5,334 nt of DNA from UBA1738 sp045538755 (GTDB lineage: Bacteria; Bacillota; Clostridia; UBA1381), in the NCBI GenBank assembly GCA_045538755.1, contig JAZQEC010000024.1, forward strand, positions 1 through 5,334, given 5' to 3'. A program made the position numbers and the translations under genes. The notes beneath the pieces were generated by a model, which searched no databases, had not been told where the DNA came from, and saw nothing but the letters and a program-made list of their open reading frames with translations. Positions 1-4,278 of the stretch are shown in pieces (within the stretch, counting starts at the first letter, position 1; each line of letters opens with the position of its first letter).

Positions 1-13
1 TTAAATTAAACAT
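1..13 (-). CDS. 5' end of an unidentified gene leaving the window
   Basis: Only the first four codons (Met-Phe-Asn-Leu) are visible, so the product cannot be named. The start is supported by its context. A GGAGG Shine-Dalgarno sequence (plus-strand 21-25) sits 7 nt upstream of the ATG, and a near-consensus promoter lies about 55 bp upstream. The hairpin plus U-run between promoter and start suggests that expression is regulated. The longer open frame at 6-230 in another frame is not the gene, because it begins inside the terminator of the neighbouring operon. Confidence 0.6.
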
Positions 14-20
14 TTAGATT

Positions 21-25
21 CCTCC
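21..25 (-). promoter_or_regulatory. Ribosome binding site of the left-edge gene
   Basis: The minus strand reads TTGGAGG followed by seven bases and ATG. This strong site fixes the start of the gene that runs off the left edge. Confidence 0.65.
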
Positions 26-33
26 AATCTTTC

Positions 34-65
34 AAAAAAAATATCTCCCACAGCGCCTTGGGAGA
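34..65 (-). terminator. Hairpin with U8 tract in the leader of the left-edge gene
   Basis: On the minus strand TCTCCCA (65-59) can pair with TGGGAGA (50-44) around an 8-nt loop. The stem is followed by TA and then eight T (41-34), the layout of an intrinsic terminator or attenuator. It lies between the promoter and the ribosome binding site. The predicted transcription start (about 62, counted 7 nt from the -10) falls inside the 5' arm, so transcripts from this promoter may lack part of the stem. It could instead stop read-through from upstream, or act as a 5' mRNA stabilising stem. Confidence 0.5.
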
Positions 66-68
66 CTT

Positions 69-97
69 ATTATAGCGCGGTGAAAAATCCGCGTCAA
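69..97 (-). promoter_or_regulatory. Sigma-70 type promoter of the left-edge gene
   Basis: On the minus strand TTGACG (97-92) is followed after 17 bp by TATAAT (74-69). That is five of six and six of six matches to consensus at ideal spacing. It points to a housekeeping-sigma promoter with initiation near position 62. The strong core, together with the inverted repeat in the spacer and the boxes upstream, fits a promoter controlled by a regulator. Confidence 0.8.
76..93. promoter_or_regulatory. Inverted repeat in promoter spacer, candidate operator
   Basis: CGCGG (76-80) and CCGCG (89-93) form a perfect 5-bp inverted repeat with an 8-bp A-rich centre. It fills the spacer between the -35 and -10 hexamers. 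A repressor bound here would block RNA polymerase. The arms are GC-rich inside an AT-rich region. The arms are short, so chance is possible, and no known operator was recognised. Confidence 0.35.
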
Positions 98-112
98 CGC
101 ACTTTTTAACAT

Positions 113-181
113 TGCAGCCAAATTGCAGCGAAAGTGCAGCGGATTTGTAATATAACCCCTTCTTTGTAATAAAAGTGCAGC
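113..181. repeat. Four TGCAGC boxes upstream of the left promoter, three in 11-bp phase
   Basis: TGCAGC (GCTGCA on the transcribed minus strand) occurs at 113-118, 124-129, 135-140 and 176-181. The first three start exactly 11 bp apart, so they face the same side of the helix. Their centres lie roughly 54, 65 and 76 bp upstream of the predicted transcription start. A second repeat, TTTGTAATA, occurs at 144-152 and 163-171 between the third and fourth boxes. The arrangement resembles a cooperative regulator-binding array. No binding protein can be named from the sequence. Confidence 0.5.
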
Positions 182-203
182 AAAAGAAAGTTTTTTGGAC
201 ACG

Positions 204-232
204 AAAAAAGCCGATGCGAAAAATTCGCATCG
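204..232 (-). terminator. Intrinsic terminator of the sirtuin/rhodanese operon
   Basis: On the minus strand a perfect 9-bp stem, CGATGCGAA (232-224) with TTCGCATCG (220-212), closes a TTT loop. It is followed by GC and six T (209-204). It begins 23 nt past the stop codon of the rhodanese lipoprotein gene and is a textbook Rho-independent terminator for the minus-strand cluster. Confidence 0.9.
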
Positions 233-255
233 TCTGTTAGTTATATTCTTAAGTT

Positions 256-702
256 TTATTTTTCTATCTCATAAGGCCAGTCGATAATACCGCCGAACTC
301 TTTTACATTGGTGTAGCCAAGTTTGGAAAGAGCTTCGGCTGCAATTTTGCTTCGTCTACCGCTGCGGCAATATACTAAAATCAGTTTGTCCTTATCAGGC
401 ATCATCTCGATTGCCTTGTTTTCAATTTCTGTATATGGAATCAAGATTGCATTTGGAATGTGCCCCTCGTCATATTCGTCCTGTTCTCTTGTGTCTAAAA
501 TGATATGCTCCTCGCCTGAGTCCATTATCTTTTTGGCATCTTCTGCCGTAATTTGTTCGTACATTGCTTTTTCTCCTTTTTCTGCAACGATTATTGATGT
601 CGGTCCGTCTGCACCGCCGATAATTCCGATACTGCTATCATCTCCGCAAGCGGTGAGCAGTATGCAAAGTAAGACGGATATAATACATAGTGCTTTCTTC
701 AT
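256..702 (-). CDS. Rhodanese-domain lipoprotein with OadB-like GGADGPT motif
   Basis: This is a predicted 148-residue lipoprotein. Residues 1-18 form a signal peptide (MKK, then a hydrophobic core) ending in the lipobox LTAC, with Cys19 as the expected lipid-attachment site, so the domain should face outward from the membrane. Residues 48-148 form a single rhodanese domain with LDTRE at 69-73, GHIPNA at 80-85 and the active-site loop CRSGRR at 112-117. Cys112 would carry a persulfide or another transferable group. Residues 25-39 match the signature of the oxaloacetate decarboxylase beta subunit (GIIGGADGPTSI), which is unexpected here because no other part of that protein is present. The ATG at 702 is preferred over an in-frame TTG at 717 because GAGGG lies 8 nt before it. 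The gene starts 4 nt after the sirtuin stop and is last in the operon. The physiological substrate is unknown. Confidence 0.88.
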   Translation of the reverse strand: MKKALCIISVLLCILLTACGDDSSIGIIGGADGPTSIIVAEKGEKAMYEQITAEDAKKIMDSGEEHIILDTREQDEYDEGHIPNAILIPYTEIENKAIEMMPDKDKLILVYCRSGRRSKIAAEALSKLGYTNVKEFGGIIDWPYEIEK

Positions 703-706
703 CACA

Positions 707-1447
707 TTAACCCTCAATCTTTTCCATTACTTGACTGAATACTTCGCCGATATTTTCCCTGATAACCAGGTCGGCGTTGTTATCGTATTCCGTTTCAGAC
801 TTATTAATCATAACGATGTATTTGCCTCTGAAATATCTCACAAAAGATGCGGCAGGATACACTGCAAGAGAAGTTCCGCCAACAATCAGCATATCAGCAT
901 TTTCGATGTATCTTATGGCAGATTCCGCAACTCCGTCATAGAGATTTTCGCCATACAGGACAACCTTTGGTTTCATAGTGCCGCCACATTCACACTTTGG
1001 CACATTCTTGTCTTTGATTTCTGACAAGACCTTGTCTGTATCTCCCTTTCTACCACAAGATGCACAGTAAAATTCCTCTGCTGTTCCGTGAAGTTCAATT
1101 GCATTTTTACTGCCTGCTCTTTGATGCAGACCATCTATGTTTTGCGTTATCACCGCTTTGAGTTTGCCCATTTTTTCAAGTTTCGCCAATGCTTTATGGG
1201 CATTGTTCGGCTCAACCTCAATAATAAAATATTTTCTGTAAAAATCATAAAAAGTTTCGGTATTCTGAAAAAAGAAGTCATGGCTTAATATTTTTTCGGG
1301 AGGCACGCCGTATTCTTTCACGGTGTTATAAAGTCCGTCTTGGCTGCGATAGTCCTTCACACCGCTTTCGGTAGATACACCTGCACCGCCGAAGAAAACA
1401 ATACTGTTGCACTCTTTTATCATTTTTGCAAATCTATCTATCATCAT
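707..1447 (-). CDS. Sirtuin: NAD-dependent protein deacetylase/deacylase (SIR2 family)
   Basis: This 246-residue protein has a complete sirtuin core. The NAD-binding motif GAGVSTESGVKDYR is at 21-34, TQNIDGLHQRAG at 101-112 and the catalytic His in the LHG motif at 120. A structural zinc site is formed by Cys128, Cys131, Cys152 and Cys154. GGTSL at 190-194 and INKSE at 214-218 bind the cofactor. Family members remove acetyl or longer acyl groups from lysine while splitting NAD to nicotinamide and O-acyl-ADP-ribose in the cytoplasm. The KDYR variant replaces the common PDFR and I have seen it in clostridial homologues. Acyl specificity cannot be read with confidence. The start is one of two adjacent ATGs (1447 or 1444), with AGG 6 nt before the first. 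The gene overlaps the 3' end of the upstream transporter by 14 nt, which implies translational coupling. A cobB-like name would be reasonable but orthology is not established. Confidence 0.95.
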   Translation of the reverse strand: MMIDRFAKMIKECNSIVFFGGAGVSTESGVKDYRSQDGLYNTVKEYGVPPEKILSHDFFFQNTETFYDFYRKYFIIEVEPNNAHKALAKLEKMGKLKAVITQNIDGLHQRAGSKNAIELHGTAEEFYCASCGRKGDTDKVLSEIKDKNVPKCECGGTMKPKVVLYGENLYDGVAESAIRYIENADMLIVGGTSLAVYPAASFVRYFRGKYIVMINKSETEYDNNADLVIRENIGEVFSQVMEKIEG

Positions 1448-2315
1448 TTTTCGCCTCGCCTTTGGGTTTCACCAATTCTCCTATCATTGCACCACCGATT
1501 ATGCATATTGCACCGACAACTTGGATAAAGGTCATTTTTTCGCCAAGCAAAAGTGCTGCAAATACTACTGCAGATAGTGCCTCAAGGTAGCCACAAACAG
1601 CGACCGTCTGCACAGGCAATTCAGATAATGGCGAAAAATACAAGTAACATCCAATTCCTGTGTTTACAACACCTAAAATCAAAATCCAAGCCCACGCATC
1701 AGCCGGGATTGTTATATGTAATCCTTGCTTCATGCTTAAAAATATTGCTACTGTTATAAAACTGACTATAAGCTGAATTACCGAGTTTTCCATACCAACA
1801 ATTTTCTTGGACTTTTTATTCAACGTTACCATAAAGAAATATGTAATTGCCGACATAATACCACAAAATAAACCCCAGACATTTGTGTTATTGTCTGCAG
1901 TGTTTCCATTTACAAGAAAAATGCCGACAAGCACAGTCAAAAAGCCAATTATTTTTGGTGCAGTTAATTTTTCTTTAAATATAACCGGAGAGCAAATCAT
2001 TACTATAACCGGTCCGCAATAATAAAGCAAAGATGCAAGACTGACACCAATCTGCTGATATGCTTCATACAAAAACATCCAGCTTGTTCCCATTGCAATA
2101 CCTGAAAATACTACAAAGAGGAAATCCTTTTTACTTTCCCTGATATGAAATTTCCCTTTTCCAAGCATAAATAAGATAATCAAAAGAATACTGCCTATGA
2201 GTGTTCTCATAAAAACTATCTCATAACTGCTCATTGCTATATGACTTGCAACTATGCCGTTTAGTCCAAACAGCAAAAGTGCTGATATATATTTTATAAA
2301 TGCTATTTTGTTCAT
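1434..2315 (-). CDS. EamA/DMT-superfamily membrane transporter
   Basis: This 293-residue protein is almost entirely hydrophobic, with about ten predicted membrane segments. They are arranged as two EamA repeats, roughly residues 8-135 and 147-278. The first repeat shows the typical RTLIGS, GIAMGTSWMFLYEAY and YYCGPVIVMICSPVIFKEK patterns. The second ends in the typical block with EALSAVVFAALLLGEK at 245-260 followed by a glycine-rich last helix. The family exports or imports small metabolites, often amino acids or their derivatives. The substrate here cannot be inferred. AGGTG lies 8 nt before the ATG. The charged tail (KPKGEAKNDDR) is encoded by the bases that also carry the sirtuin start. 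It follows the alkyltransferase gene after 28 nt and is probably co-transcribed with it. Confidence 0.92.
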   Translation of the reverse strand: MNKIAFIKYISALLLFGLNGIVASHIAMSSYEIVFMRTLIGSILLIILFMLGKGKFHIRESKKDFLFVVFSGIAMGTSWMFLYEAYQQIGVSLASLLYYCGPVIVMICSPVIFKEKLTAPKIIGFLTVLVGIFLVNGNTADNNTNVWGLFCGIMSAITYFFMVTLNKKSKKIVGMENSVIQLIVSFITVAIFLSMKQGLHITIPADAWAWILILGVVNTGIGCYLYFSPLSELPVQTVAVCGYLEALSAVVFAALLLGEKMTFIQVVGAICIIGGAMIGELVKPKGEAKNDDR

Positions 2316-2343
2316 ATTGAATACACCTGTAAATTTTCTTATG

Positions 2344-2637
2344 TTATATACTATATTTCTCTATCCTGCCGTCCGGCTCAAAAACAATGCCTTCTAATTC
2401 GAGCAGTTGTCTTTGAACTCCTTCGCCGCCAAACGCAAAACCAGGGGCAACCCCGCCTTCACGATTCACCACTCTGTGACAGGGAATAATCCCCGGATAA
2501 GGGTTTACATGCAAAGCATACCCTACAACTCTCGCCCAGCGAGGATTGCCAGCTAAAAGTGCTACTTGTCCATATGTTGCAACCTTGCCTTCGGGAATGC
2601 TTCTCACGACCTCATATATCTTTTCAAATGTGTTCAT
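2344..2637 (-). CDS. MGMT-family (O6-alkylguanine transferase-like) protein, single C-terminal domain
   Basis: This 97-residue protein consists only of the DNA-binding/active-site domain of O6-alkylguanine-DNA alkyltransferases. It shows PEGKVATYGQVA at 15-26 with the conserved Tyr22, the helix-turn-helix segment ARVVGYALHVNP at 35-46 and the active-site loop IPCHRVV at 51-57 with Cys53. The N-terminal domain of full-length Ogt/Ada proteins (about 160-180 residues) is absent. Alkyltransferase-like proteins of this size usually have Trp in place of the Cys. Here the Cys remains, so direct alkyl removal from guanine is possible but unproven. An in-frame GTG at 2646 could add three residues, but it is part of the AAGGTG ribosome binding site of the ATG at 2637, so the ATG is preferred. 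It lies 21 nt after the NifX-like gene and is likely in the same operon. Confidence 0.9.
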   Translation of the reverse strand: MNTFEKIYEVVRSIPEGKVATYGQVALLAGNPRWARVVGYALHVNPYPGIIPCHRVVNREGGVAPGFAFGGEGVQRQLLELEGIVFEPDGRIEKYSI

Positions 2638-2643
2638 AGATTT

Positions 2644-2649
2644 CACCTT
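2644..2649 (-). promoter_or_regulatory. Ribosome binding site deciding the MGMT-family start
   Basis: The minus strand reads AAGGTG, six bases, then ATG (2637). The GTG within this site is the longer candidate start and would leave no Shine-Dalgarno sequence at a sensible distance, so the ATG is taken as the start. Confidence 0.65.
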
Positions 2650-2658
2650 ATAAAAGAT

Positions 2659-3063
2659 TTAATTATGTCCGTGACAGTTTCCGCCACAGCCGTGTTCGCC
2701 GCAGGTATGACCTTCCCCATGCTCGTGCTCGTGATGGTCGCATTTTGCTTCAGGGTCATACTCAAGTGCATTTTCTAAAAATGCCTCCACCGCTTTGTCT
2801 GCATCACCCTGTACACCTCCGAACAATTTAATTCCTGCGTTGCTAAGTGCCATCTGTGCGCCTCCGCCAATACCACCGCAGATAAGTACATCAATATCGA
2901 GGCTAGAGAGCATACCTGCCAGTGCTCCGTGTCCGCTGCCGTTTGTATCTATCACTTCAGATGAAACAATTTTACCTTCTTCAGCGGTATATACCTTAAA
3001 CTGTTTTGTGTGTCCAAAGTGTCCAAAAATTTTTCCGTTTTCATAAGTTACTGCAATTTTCAT
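2659..3063 (-). CDS. NifX/NifB-type dinitrogenase FeMo-cofactor domain protein with His/Cys-rich tail
   Basis: This 134-residue protein begins with a complete FeMo-cofactor-binding fold. The opening MKIAVTYENGKIFGHFGHTKQF is followed by SGHGALAGML at 43-52 and VLICGGIGGGA at 59-69, ending near residue 103. Proteins of this family bind or carry iron-molybdenum or iron-sulfur clusters. Stand-alone members are common in anaerobes without nitrogenase, and no nif gene is present here. Residues 108-134 form a low-complexity tail with eight His and four Cys (Cys108, 121, 126, 130), likely a metal-binding or metal-storage extension. Cys62 in the core is a further candidate ligand. The start is firm, with AAGGAG 10 nt before the ATG. 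It is the first gene of the minus-strand cluster and diverges from pnuC across about 169 bp. Its physiological cargo is unknown. Confidence 0.9.
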   Translation of the reverse strand: MKIAVTYENGKIFGHFGHTKQFKVYTAEEGKIVSSEVIDTNGSGHGALAGMLSSLDIDVLICGGIGGGAQMALSNAGIKLFGGVQGDADKAVEAFLENALEYDPEAKCDHHEHEHGEGHTCGEHGCGGNCHGHN

Positions 3064-3084
3064 AGTGTTTTTTCTCCTTTTATA

Positions 3085-3113
3085 TTGATTTTTTCTGTTT
3101 GCTATGCTAAAAT
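3085..3113 (+). promoter_or_regulatory. Extended -10 promoter of the pnuC-family gene
   Basis: TTGATT (3085-3090) and TAAAAT (3108-3113) are separated by exactly 17 bp, and TGC immediately precedes the -10 as an extended element. Initiation is predicted near 3120, giving an untranslated leader of about 113 nt. The same stretch must also hold the promoter for the divergent minus-strand cluster, for which I found no convincing hexamer pair. Confidence 0.7.
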
Positions 3114-3159
3114 TTTAAAAAACAAATAATTACACTGCCACCGGGTAGTGAGTGCGTAA

Positions 3160-3219
3160 GAGCATTCGTTTGTATATCGTTAGGTCTTTGAAGATATACT
3201 TGCGGATGTTTTTATTTTT
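3160..3219 (+). terminator. Terminator-like alternative hairpin in the pnuC leader
   Basis: Nine pairs (3161-3169 with 3202-3210, including G-U pairs) plus seven pairs (3172-3178 with 3193-3199) make a long interrupted stem with a 14-nt loop. It is followed by TTTTTATTTTT. The outer part is rich in A-U and G-U pairs, so its stability is moderate. It probably acts conditionally and not as a constant stop. Confidence 0.45.
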
Positions 3220-3221
3220 GT

Positions 3222-3226
3222 GGAGG
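3222..3226 (+). promoter_or_regulatory. Ribosome binding site of the pnuC-family gene
   Basis: GGAGG lies six bases before the ATG at 3233. It selects this start over upstream in-frame codons (to 3152) that would translate the structured leader. Confidence 0.85.
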
Positions 3227-3232
3227 CTTATT

Positions 3233-3931
3233 ATGATTAAATTTAAAAAATATTTTTCATCAACCGAAATTATTTTGTGGTTATCTTCCGTAGTGTTGAT
3301 TATTGGTTCCTTCTGCATTTTTGACAGGGAAAGTTATCTGGTTTTATGCGCATCGCTGATTGGCGTAACCTCACTTATATTTAATGCGAAAGGAAATCCT
3401 TTCGGGCAACTTTTAATGGTAATATTCAGTTTGCTGTACGGAATCATTTCTTATACCTTTTCTTATTTCGGCGAAATGATAACCTATCTCGGTATGACAA
3501 TGCCTATGGCAATTTTTGCACTTATTTCCTGGCTCAAAAATCCCTACAACGGAAATAAAGCAGAGGTTAAGGTTAATTCTATCTCCAAAAAAGAACACGC
3601 TTTTATGTGGATAATAACTTTAATTGTTACGGTTGTCTTTTACTTTATATTGACTTACTTTAATACTGTAAATATCGTCCCAAGCACACTTTCTGTTACG
3701 ACAAGCTTTGTGGCGGTCTATCTTACTTTCAGAAGAAGTCCGTACTTTGCCATTGCCTACGCTTTAAATGATATTGTGTTGATAATATTATGGGTGCTGG
3801 CAAGTTTTTCCGACATCCGATATGTTTCAGTTGTATTCTGCTTTGTTGCATTTCTTTTTAATGACATTTACGGATTTATCAGCTGGCAAAGGATGAAAGA
3901 ACGGCAAAATAAATCTTATTTTTTCGGCTGA
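3233..3931 (+). CDS. pnuC: PnuC-family transporter, probable nicotinamide riboside uptake
   Basis: This 232-residue membrane protein has about seven to eight hydrophobic segments and the PnuC core. NAKGNPFGQLLM at 51-62 is followed by SLLYGIISY at 66-74, GEMITYLGMTMPMA at 80-93 and the conserved W100. The second half has LTFRRSPYFAIAYALNDIVLIILW at 164-187 and FLFNDIYGFISWQRM at 208-221. PnuC proteins are facilitated-diffusion channels for vitamin precursors, usually nicotinamide riboside, which is trapped inside by phosphorylation on the way to NAD. Relatives carry thiamine, riboflavin or deoxynucleosides. The absence of TPP or FMN riboswitch signatures favours nicotinamide riboside, but the substrate remains inferred. 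No NadR-like kinase is in the window. The start is set by GGAGG at 3222. The gene is the only complete plus-strand gene and its end overlaps the PAS gene tail to tail by 16 bp. Confidence 0.9.
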   Translation: MIKFKKYFSSTEIILWLSSVVLIIGSFCIFDRESYLVLCASLIGVTSLIFNAKGNPFGQLLMVIFSLLYGIISYTFSYFGEMITYLGMTMPMAIFALISWLKNPYNGNKAEVKVNSISKKEHAFMWIITLIVTVVFYFILTYFNTVNIVPSTLSVTTSFVAVYLTFRRSPYFAIAYALNDIVLIILWVLASFSDIRYVSVVFCFVAFLFNDIYGFISWQRMKERQNKSYFFG

Positions 3932-4278
3932 TAAAGCCCTACTGTTTCTTTATTTCTATACTCGTGCTTTTCGTAATAGCCAATTAAAGTGCCGTCATCA
4001 TCACGAAGAGCGACCATATACACATCTTTGTTTTCCTCGTCATTGCGATAGGTATATATGATGTTATTATCCTTGCTTTCTTTAAACCAGGCAACCACCT
4101 TGTCAATCATTTCATTTGCCTTTGGCGGATGGCAGTCTTTTATACTTCTGCCGGTCAAATCCTTGTGATAACGCTCTATTGCCGAGGGATTCATATAAAC
4201 AATGATACCGTCCATATCACAAACAACGACAGGAGCTGTGTCTTGATCTAATACACTTTTCAATAATTTATTTAACAT
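3916..4278 (-). CDS. Small single-domain PAS protein
   Basis: This 120-residue protein is essentially one PAS domain. An N-terminal helix leads to the first strands (APVVVCDMDGIIVYMNPSAIERY at 15-37), then LTGRSIKDCHPPK at 41-53, a helix with VVAWFKES at 61-68, and the closing strands with KDVYMVALRDDDGTLIGYYEKHEYR at 84-108. No kinase, cyclase or DNA-binding output domain follows. The CHPP motif (49-52) resembles that in PAS domains of DUF438 proteins, and His50 or Cys49 might bind a cofactor, which is inference. I recognise similar stand-alone PAS proteins from Clostridia, of unknown function. Its ATG directly follows the TAA of the flavoprotein/rhodanese gene, with GGAG inside that gene 6-7 nt ahead. 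The two are very likely co-translated, which suggests a sensory or regulatory role linked to the reductase. Confidence 0.85.
   Translation of the reverse strand: MLNKLLKSVLDQDTAPVVVCDMDGIIVYMNPSAIERYHKDLTGRSIKDCHPPKANEMIDKVVAWFKESKDNNIIYTYRNDEENKDVYMVALRDDDGTLIGYYEKHEYRNKETVGLYQPKK

Larger units (their letters stand above)
3120..3232 (+). promoter_or_regulatory. Structured leader upstream of pnuC: candidate riboswitch or attenuator
   Basis: The leader holds a 7-bp hairpin (3133-3139 with 3144-3150, one G-U, loop ACCG). An immediately stacked 5-bp hairpin follows (3151-3155 with 3162-3166, loop GTAAGA). A third 7-bp stem pairs GTATATC 3172-3178 with GATATAC 3193-3199. Bases 3161-3169 can instead pair with 3202-3210. 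This extends the third stem by 9 bp across a 2x2 internal loop and destroys the second hairpin. The extended hairpin is followed by a U-rich run (3209-3219) just before the ribosome binding site. Such mutually exclusive folds are typical of riboswitch expression platforms. Location before a pnuC-family gene suggests the NAD+-II (pnuC motif) class, which I cannot confirm from memory of its consensus. TPP and FMN riboswitch signatures are not visible. Confidence 0.6.

Noticed and set aside
6..230. Minus-strand open frame of 74 codons in the left intergenic region
   Set aside because: It starts inside the terminator hairpin, runs through a consensus promoter and operator-like repeats, has no ribosome binding site and resembles no protein I know.
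256..699. Annotation of the lipoprotein as an oxaloacetate decarboxylase subunit
   Set aside because: Only about 15 residues match. The rest is a signal peptide and a rhodanese domain.
323..1024. Plus-strand open frame of 233 codons
   Set aside because: It lies opposite the rhodanese and sirtuin genes, both clearly recognisable, and its translation shows no family features.
1546..2284. 13-bp repeat AGCAAAAGTGCTG at 1546-1558 and 2272-2284
   Set aside because: Both copies encode Leu-rich membrane helices of the transporter. Shared codons for similar residues explain it and there is no flanking repeat structure.
2659..3063. Nitrogenase-associated function for the NifX/NifB-type protein
   Set aside because: No nif structural or assembly gene is in the window, and stand-alone members of this family occur widely without nitrogenase.
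3064..3150. Minus-strand promoter for the five-gene cluster
   Set aside because: Several AT-rich hexamers occur, but no pair with acceptable match and spacing could be defended, although a promoter must exist there or inside the leader region.
3152..3232. In-frame upstream extension of the PnuC protein by 27 residues
   Set aside because: The longer start lacks a ribosome binding site, would translate the structured leader, and GGAGG sits at ideal distance from the ATG at 3233.
3926..3937. GGCT/AGCC stem as a terminator between pnuC and the PAS gene
   Set aside because: Only four base pairs and no U-run directly following on the plus strand.
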